Assembly (NCBI GenBank): GCA_021495925.1
Contig: JAKEKT010000094.1
Span: 1 to 64,000 of the forward strand
Direction: 5' to 3'
Origin: Diplodia intermedia
Lineage: Eukaryota > Ascomycota > Dothideomycetes > Botryosphaeriales > Botryosphaeriaceae
DNA: 64,000 nt
Shown here one piece after another: positions 59,582-64,000 of the stretch. Position numbers and translations under genes: made by a program. The notes under the pieces are model-generated. The model was given only the letters and a program-made list of their open reading frames with translations, was not told the DNA's origin and made no database searches. Numbering within the stretch: position 1 is the first letter of the stretch; the number at the start of each line of letters is the position of its first letter.

Positions 59582-61702
59582 ATGGCTCGTTGGCATGAAC
59601 TTCCTTGCCTTACTTCCGACTTCTGGGTTCTTGAAATCGCGGCTCTTGTGGCCAGTTTTCTCTGCTTTGCAGCATTGGTAAATCTTTTAATTATCTACGA
59701 GGGCAAAGAGGTCTTCCTTTGGCACGGTATCACACTTAATACCTGGGTATCCATTCTTTCCACGGCAAGCAAGGCAACTCTAGCCTTGGCTCTCGCAGAA
59801 TGCACAAGCCAATGGAAGTGGATTTTATTTTCACATAAGAAGCGCCGCCTGCTGGACTTCGAAAAGATCGACTATGCCAGCCGTGGGCCGTGGGGAAGTC
59901 TGAAACTACTTTGGTACTCTGGAAGATCGTAAGTACATTATCTTGGTTGTGCGTTTTGGAAAAGAGAGGAAACGAGAAACAATGTATACTAAACAGACAC
60001 AGCATCACCTTGCGTCTGGGTGCTATCACAATACTTGTGACAATCGCCGTTGAACCATTTGCCCAACTGCTTATACGTTATAAGCAAGTTATGGTGTACG
60101 TTCCGAACAACGAAACAACTATACCATGGGCTCAGAAGTACTCCAAGGGGCTTGAGCATTGGAATACACTAGGCGAGCTTCGTAAGAGAACCCTACGACG
60201 GTGTTCAGAAAAGCATCTAACGCCCTACAGAAGACAATGAGATAACAGCGAATCCCGATTTCTCAATGCAGTCTACAATTTTATACGGGCTGTCCGAATC
60301 AGTGGAAGAATCACGGCAACGAACTGCGTTCAGCTGCCCCTCAAGCAACTGCACATGGGAGCCTTTTAATTCTTTAACAGTGTGCAGTATCTGCAACGAC
60401 GTGTCTCCACTGCTACAGAGGAAAGACTTAAGTACCCGGCAATGGGTTTACCTTGACCAAGCAGACGAAAAGGTTAGCGTGGGGCGAGGTGTGCGTTTTG
60501 AGCTACCCAATGGACTCTTCATCGAGAACGCATACGGCTTCGGCAAGGAATCTGAACCCATATATGGAATTTGGATGACCTCTTTGGGCACAGGGAACTC
60601 ATCGGCGACTTGCACTTTGCAGTCCTTGGACACGCTTATCTGGTCCATGACCATTCTCAAGGCCCGCCCAAAACAATCGACAGGCTGGCCAGACCTCCCA
60701 CTGGAAGCTTCCGAGTGTGGCCTATTTTACTGCGTCAAAACCTATGATTCTTCAGTGGAGAACGGCATCCTACGCGAAAAAGAAAAACTTCGTTCCGATT
60801 TGACACGACACCCTGGCTCGTGGGCCATCCGTGGTTTCAAGAACGCATTACCAACAATAGGTCTATATGACCGTATGGCAGGATCTCCCTGGCTAAAATC
60901 CATAGAGTTCAGCGACAAATGGTCTCTTATAGATAGAACTGATTTGATGCTTGGTAACGGCTTCAACGTTTCGCAGGCTGCCGTTGACGGCATCAGCTCC
61001 TTCTTTCAGCATCAATTTTCAGTCATTGATGCGAACACCACTGAGCTTGGGGCAAACGGATGGTACTTAACCACTTCACAGATCCAGGTTCAGCCCAGTA
61101 GTATACAGCCATTGTACGACAGCTCAAATATTTCCCAAAACATGGAGTCCATGGCGCGAAGCATGGGCAATGCTATTCGAGCCGGGAGCGATAACAGCCT
61201 CGTTCAGTCAGGCAAAAGCGGAACTACCAAGACATACTACCAGATCTCATGGCCGTGGATTTCTTTGCACTGCATGGTCGAGATTGCCGGCGCCAGCTTC
61301 ATCGTCCTCACCATCCTTAGAACGAGAAGAGTACAAGCACCAATTTGGAAGTCAAGCGCCTTGGCCGTCCTATCGCGTGGACCATACATTAGGGAGAAAT
61401 TGGAGGGCGCAAACTCCCTCTCGTCACTGGGTGAGCGAGCTGCGGTTGAGTATGCTCGGCTCCTCGGTCAGCAGGATGTGGGTCAGGGTAAGCAGCTCAA
61501 TGAACATGCTTTTCAGTGCGCTTACAAGTCCTCAGTTGGATCAAATATTGAGCTGTCCGTAGTGGAAAACACGATCGTTGAGCCACAGACCGGATCATCT
61601 GCGTTGTCGCTTGAAAGCGTCGGGCTTGAAAGTCAAGAGACAGTGTATCAAATACTGCAGGACTCCTGGCAAGCAAGTCAGGATGATTTACCTGAAGCGT
61701 AG
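59582..61702 (+). CDS. DUF3176-like fungal membrane protein
   Basis: Three exons (59582-59928, about 59997-60181, 60231-61702) close in phase to about 667 residues; the second acceptor could also lie 6 nt later. N-terminal helices (VLEIAALVASFLCFAALVNL, ATLALALAECTSQWKWILF) precede FEKIDYASRGPWGSLKLLW and IAVEPFAQLLIRY, the signature region of DUF3176 proteins. A large loop follows with CPSSNCTWEPFNSLTVCSIC, whose paired cysteines suggest disulfides outside the cell, and a last helix lies near EIAGASFIVLTILRTRR. Biochemical role unknown; these are multi-copy, variable fungal membrane proteins. The frame is intact among relics. Codon use is less GC-biased than in neighbours. Confidence 0.88.
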
Positions 61703-61740
61703 CGCAGAAAGATACAAGCCACGCATCAGAAAGATAGAAA

Positions 61741-62435
61741 GATCTCGCTCACTACTCAGCGGCCTCGCCCGCGTGCGGCGCAACGTCCTCCTCATCGACT
61801 CAGGCGAGTACCGCAACGCGCAGACGCGGCACATCCACGACCTGCTCGGCTTCGACGGTACGTAAAAGCCAGCAACAAGCCTTCCTCCCCCCTCCCGGAA
61901 AACCCCCCAGCTGAACCCAAACCACCAGGCGTCACGGCCGCCTACCACCGCCACGCCGCGCGCCAGCAACTCCGCCACTACTCGACCGTGAGCTGGACCA
62001 ACGGCACCGTCACGTCCATCACGCCCACGGGCAACTCGTCCCACACCTCCTTCCGCGTCTCCTCCGCCGACGCCAACAACCGCACGCAAGGCGGCAGCGG
62101 CGGCGATGCGTACGACGACGGCGCGGATGCGGGCAGCCTGCCGACGGTGCCCGAGTGCGATCGGTTCAGGGTCAATTTTGTGGGGCGGCGAGGGCGTGGA
62201 GCGCGCGGCGTTGCTGGTCGCGTTTCCCAAGGAGCAGAGGTCGAGCGTGGGCGCGGATATGGGGGTGGCGTGGTATGGCGGCAGGCTGTATGCGGACCAG
62301 TCGGACGGCTTGGTGACGAATGTGCCCGGCGTGTATGCGGTGGACGATGCTAATACGTACAACTCGACGAATTTGCCGCATGCGTTGTGGAGCGGGAAGA
62401 GGGCGGCGGTTGGTCTGCATGGTGATTCGGGCCCC
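61741..62435 (+). pseudogene. GliT-like thioredoxin reductase/dithiol oxidase relic
   Basis: The first piece reads LLSGLARVRRNVLLIDSGEY and ARTRHIHD-like NAQTRHIHDLLGFDG, then a normal-looking intron (about 61861-61928) and GVTAAYHRHAARQQLRHYST, typical of fungal thioredoxin-reductase-like flavoproteins such as gliotoxin-type dithiol oxidases. After FRVSS the frame degenerates. A second piece (about 62190-62420) in another frame gives GLVTNVPGVYAVDDAN and NLPHALWSGKRAAVGLH, the C-terminal FAD region. The N-terminal G-G-G-P-A-G motif and the central NADPH domain with its redox C-x2-C are missing. It starts only 38 bp after the stop of the membrane protein, suggesting a deletion junction. Confidence 0.82.
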
Positions 62436-62673
62436 CCCGGGTCTGGGAGAGATGTGTGAAGGTGGGGCTAATGGCTGCTAGTCAAACTCGAGCGTGAAGA
62501 TGCGGAGAGGGATCTCAATATTACGAAGCAGGCGGGCTCGGATGTGAGGTCACTTTGGGAGGTTATGAACGACGAGCCTGGCTAGGCGCTCTATGCTGGG
62601 GAGCGTCATGGATAAGCCGAAGGTGAGAGGAAGACTGTACACTTGAAAGCAGGAACCGACTGTCATTTTGTAC

Positions 62674-63275
62674 TCATTCTGGCCACCATATCTTCCTCTT
62701 CTTGGTCGTGGGCTTGAAATCAGCGTCCTCTTGATGGAAGTCGGCCTCACACCCCTCTGCATTCCCCAGACCTTCACAACAATCCCACCGGAACCCCTCG
62801 GGGTATTTCTCCAGATTTTCTTGCGTCTCAATTGGCCCGTGGCAGTCCTCGTCATGGTCGGGCCACTCTTCCTCGATGGGCTCGAGGTCGCCTGCCGAGA
62901 AGCGTCAATGACTCACATTCAGCGGCAGTCAAGCATGAAGCAACAGAGAGACAGGCGGGAAAGAGAGGATTAACACGCACCACCATGAGTTTTACAGCCA
63001 TCTTTTTTGTTGTTTGCCAGGTCAAACTCCTCATGACAGTTCCTGCAGGTCACGTAACGTGACCTCTGCCTCTTCTTGGCCGTCAACGCCGTGACGTCGA
63101 GTGCCTTTTTCCTGTCATTGCCCTCATTGCTGCTCGCGGGCTCTTCATCCATCAGCAGTTCCCGCTCCAGAAGATCTAGCGCGATGGGCGAGGCATTGCA
63201 GAGAGTCAAAAGGACTGATTGGAGGCGTTCCAGATGGGCATGGTGGATGGCGTCATGGAGAGCGGGGGACGCCAT
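62674..63275 (-). CDS. Small Cys/His-rich, putative zinc-binding protein
   Basis: Two exons (62981-63275 and 62674-62891) joined by an 89-bp intron (gtgcgt donor, cag acceptor) give 170 residues. The N-terminus is a short helical region (SPALHDAIHHAHLERLQ). The middle has TCRNCHEEFDLANNKKDGCK followed by THGG, a C2H2-like finger. After the splice come an acidic segment (EEEWPDHDEDCHGPIE) and YPEGFRWDCCEGLGNAEGC with ADFH, a second Cys/His cluster. This layout occurs in uncharacterised fungal proteins with C2H2-type annotation. DNA binding is not shown; it may be a structural or protein-binding zinc module. It is intact and unrelated in strand or function to its neighbours. Confidence 0.8.
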
Positions 63276-64000
63276 CCTCGACCAGGAAAACAAAGGAAAG
63301 AAAGCTCTCTGTCGAGTGAGCAAAGCAGAGAAGCGCGAATGGAGTTGAAGAAGAACGGCGCTTTCCCAAGCATAGATGGTGACAAATGGAATCGCGTCGT
63401 CTCATGTCACACGCGACGCGTTTTTCAATTTTTTCGTCGGGCACCTGAATCGCGTGTGCGCGTTGATCACCTGACTTCGCGTCCACTCGTGACTGGAGCA
63501 ATCCAACTTGGTAGCATGACCAGTTGCATTCATTCAGACCGGAATCGAAAAGGCGCCGCTCGAAATCCGGTCAGATATCCTGCCTAAAGACTATTTCAGC
63601 TCTTTGGATGCTCTGCCCGGGGAGTCACCGTCAACAAACATGTCAGCATGACAAACGAGTCTCAACGCTGGACTTTTCCTTGTCAACGGAGATGGCCCTT
63701 GGAGCTGTAGCCTTTATCTTTCAAAGTAGCAGCGTAAAGCATGCTCGATCCACAAGTAACTGCTTTAGCGGTCATCCATGCTGCCGTAAGTATAGGATTA
63801 GTCCACCTTTACTGATTTATCTCTTTGGATAAGCCTTCACCGACACTACATTTCCACGCATCGATCTAAAATAATCCCAACTCTTAATAGCTGGCTCATT
63901 TATTAGGGAATAATATGTTTTTACCATGGTTCAGTGCCACTTTATCGGCGTTGAAAACACCAAAGGAGGAACGAAGGCTGGCTTGCGGCTTTGTGGTCGC
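63276..64000. other. Window end, no gene seen
   Basis: Upstream region of the small zinc-binding protein plus 0.6 kb of unique sequence to the end of the window. Short ORFs only. A gene may start beyond the window. Confidence 0.45.

Noticed and set aside
1..64000. CRISPR arrays, rRNA or tRNA genes, bacterial-type operons
   Set aside because: No spaced direct repeats, rRNA-like sequence or convincing tRNA cloverleaf was seen by eye; spliced genes and a TTAGGG telomere mark this as nuclear fungal DNA.

Overview
This window is the left end of a chromosome of a filamentous ascomycete (Pezizomycotina). It opens with a CCCTAA telomere array. Next comes about 6.9 kb of AT-rich DNA almost free of CA and TG dinucleotides, the mark of saturated repeat-induced point mutation (RIP). 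From about 7.1 kb it is GC-rich, intron-containing fungal DNA rich in secondary-metabolism genes and gene relics, which is typical of a subtelomere. Introns are mostly 45-110 bp with GTRNGT donors. All gene models below were spliced by eye; where stated, exon phases were checked and close exactly.

Layout. 1-118 telomere; 119-7015 RIP-saturated DNA; 7.5-8.1 kb HET-like fragment; 8.2-9.3 kb YeeE/YedE transporter (-). Cluster 1 (9.9-30.6 kb) holds a 13-exon highly reducing PKS (-), a divergent FAD-linked oxidase (+), an MCT-type MFS transporter (+), an AflR-like Zn2Cys6 regulator (+), a second Zn2Cys6 regulator (+) and a cytochrome P450 (-). 31.5-31.9 kb is a GH79 glycosidase relic (-), 32.6-34.3 kb an intact HET-domain gene (+), and 35.4-38.3 kb a membrane sulfatase-family enzyme (-). 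Cluster 2 (41.1-50.7 kb) is a non-reducing PKS with SAT-KS-MAT-PT-ACP-ACP-TE order (-), divergent from an NRPS-like (A-T-reductase) pseudogene (+). 51-55 kb has no convincing gene, but has a small AT-rich RIP-like island at 52.1-52.5 kb. 55.0-56.4 kb is a three-repeat MYB regulator (+). 56.8-62.4 kb is a gene graveyard (GMC oxidoreductase, SDR and GliT-like thioredoxin-reductase relics) around an intact DUF3176-like membrane protein. 62.7-63.3 kb is a small Cys/His-rich protein (-).

How the genes fit together. Cluster 1 has what a polyketide pathway needs: synthase, two oxidative tailoring enzymes, exporter and pathway regulators. Its synthase, however, shows altered dehydratase residues and a shortened ketoreductase without the usual Tyr/Asn, so the product may be less reduced than the domain string suggests, or the enzyme may be decaying. 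Cluster 2 has a synthase whose domain motifs all look intact beside a broken carboxylate-activating/reducing partner, so its acid or cyclised product may no longer be reduced to an aldehyde or alcohol. A roughly 100-bp dispersed repeat occurs three times; two copies lie in inverted orientation just outside the cluster 2 block. Products cannot be named from sequence alone.
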